From contig NZ_CP194902.1 of the NCBI RefSeq assembly GCF_051027545.1, positions 3,782,001 through 3,846,000 on the forward strand: 64,000 nt of DNA, read 5' to 3'. The position numbers and the translations under genes are program-made. The notes beneath the pieces were generated by a model. It had not been told where the DNA came from and did not search any database. It was given only the letters and a program-made list of their open reading frames with translations. The stretch comes from Methylocaldum sp002005105. Lineage in GTDB: Bacteria; Pseudomonadota; Gammaproteobacteria; Methylococcales; Methylococcaceae. Positions 63,189 through 64,000 of this stretch are shown piece by piece. The first letter of the stretch is position 1, and each line of letters opens with the position of its first letter.

Positions 63189-63270
63189 AAGTAGACCTAT
63201 TCATGGAAACCTTAACGTGTAGCGTCCGCCATACCAATGCTACATAAATCCAGAAAGATTCCAGCAGCCT

Positions 63271-64000
63271 TTACGCTTTTTTACGCTCGTCCATCAGACG
63301 CTCCATGATCGGCCGGAATATGATTTCCATCGCCAGGCCCATTTTCCCCCCGGGAATAACGATAGAATTGTGTCGGGACATGAAGGACTTATGAATCATC
63401 TGCAGCAGATACTCGAAATCGATGTCGAACTTCGTTGGATCTCTGAAGCGGATGATCACAACGCTTTCATCCGGCGTCGGAATATCGCGCGCGATGAAGG
63501 GATTTGAAGTATCCACCAAGGGAACTCGCTGAAAATTGATATCGGTACGAGAAAACTGCGGCGTAATCACCTTCACGTAATCCTCCATCCGCCTGAGGAT
63601 GGTATCGGTGATGTCTTCCGGATTGTAGCCAAACAGAGAGTTATCCCGATGGATTTTCTGAATCCATTCCAAATTGACGATGGGAACGACGCCGACGAGC
63701 AGATCGGTATATTTCGCGACATCGATGGTCTCGGTCTTGACCGCGCCGTGTAACCCCTCGTAGAACATCAGGTCGCTCCCACGAGGTGCTTTCTCCCATG
63801 GTGTGAAAGTCCCAACTTGGTAGCCGCCGTGCTTTTTCCCCTCTTCCTCGCTGCCAATATAGTACCGACGCTTAGCCGAGCCGGTTTCCCCATATATCTT
63901 GAAGGTCCTTTCCAGCTCGTCCAGGATATTGGCCTCAATCGAGAAATGACTGAAGTATTTTCCTTCTTGCTGCGCCTGGGTAATTCGTTCATGCATTTCG
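63271..64000 (-). CDS. prkB: Phosphoribulokinase, 3' part (cut by window edge)
   Basis: The visible ~243 residues match the C-terminal bulk of the bacterial (class I) phosphoribulokinase of about 290 residues: SHFSIEANILDELERTF, GSDLMFYEGLHGAVKTETID, VVPIVNLEWIQKIHRD and SIVIPGGKMGLAMEIIFRP. The P-loop N-terminus lies beyond the right edge. It makes ribulose 1,5-bisphosphate for Rubisco in the Calvin cycle. The nearest upstream gene on this strand is outside the window; gnd is on the same strand about 4 kb downstream. Confidence 0.96.
   Translation of the reverse strand, partial: EMHERITQAQQEGKYFSHFSIEANILDELERTFKIYGETGSAKRRYYIGSEEEGKKHGGYQVGTFTPWEKAPRGSDLMFYEGLHGAVKTETIDVAKYTDLLVGVVPIVNLEWIQKIHRDNSLFGYNPEDITDTILRRMEDYVKVITPQFSRTDINFQRVPLVDTSNPFIARDIPTPDESVVIIRFRDPTKFDIDFEYLLQMIHKSFMSRHNSIVIPGGKMGLAMEIIFRPIMERLMDERKKA

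Overview
The window is a dense, GC-rich bacterial chromosome segment from a gammaproteobacterium. It carries a class III polyhydroxyalkanoate (PHA) synthase pair (phaC/phaE), a sodium-pumping oxaloacetate decarboxylase, a group 1 membrane-bound uptake [NiFe]-hydrogenase with all its maturation genes, 6-phosphogluconate dehydrogenase and, cut by the right edge, phosphoribulokinase. This mix fits an autotrophy-capable, carbon-storing gammaproteobacterium such as a Methylococcus/Methylocaldum-type methanotroph or a Chromatiales sulfur bacterium. No methane- or sulfur-oxidation gene lies in the window, so the genus is inference.

Layout. 1-3800 is accessory: a strong promoter facing the left edge, a truncated copy of the next large gene, a frameshifted CopG-type antitoxin, a small conserved hypothetical and an Rpn-type nuclease/transposase. 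3812-7879 encodes a 1355-residue membrane protein of unknown function that appears to be a fusion of two related halves. 8322-13146 holds a lysophospholipase-like hydrolase, a DUF255 thioredoxin-fold protein and a cardiolipin synthase-like phospholipase D. 13476-19581 is the PHA locus (phaC-phaE leftward; phasin, phaA, phaB, phaR rightward) with palindromic candidate PhaR operators in the divergent promoter region. 19671-24601 has a succinate-semialdehyde dehydrogenase-like gene and oadB-oadA-oadG. 24939-27930 has a His-rich DUF2231 membrane protein, a VIT1/CCC1 family protein and a methyltransferase.

28097-43436 is the leftward hydrogenase locus, hupS-L-E-C-D-F-G-H-I-K then hypA-B-F-C-D-E. 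HupS has the two extra cysteines of oxygen-tolerant enzymes, and the hupF/G/H/I/K set is the usual companion of that type. A decayed HAF-repeat/PEP-CTERM gene and repeats sit between hupK and hypA. To the right are an SbcCD/YhaON-like nuclease-ATPase pair without a zinc hook, an unknown TPR/DUF3142 pair, a patatin-like protein, a 239-bp MITE-like element, a glycosyltransferase, a GPH-type sugar transporter, a lipase-like hydrolase, an exported amidohydrolase, gnd, a retropepsin-like protease with an extra N-terminal domain, a dynamin-like GTPase and prkB.

Intergenic DNA is rich in repeats. The most striking is a family of 20-base hairpins, about 17 copies at 9 loci, whose stem changes are compensated on both arms. 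Others are a 'GTAGGGTGGGTTAG' family, a 'CCCTC...GAGGG' family, a 'GTAGCCCGGAT' family and several unique palindromes. No tRNA, rRNA, CRISPR array or complete insertion sequence was recognised.
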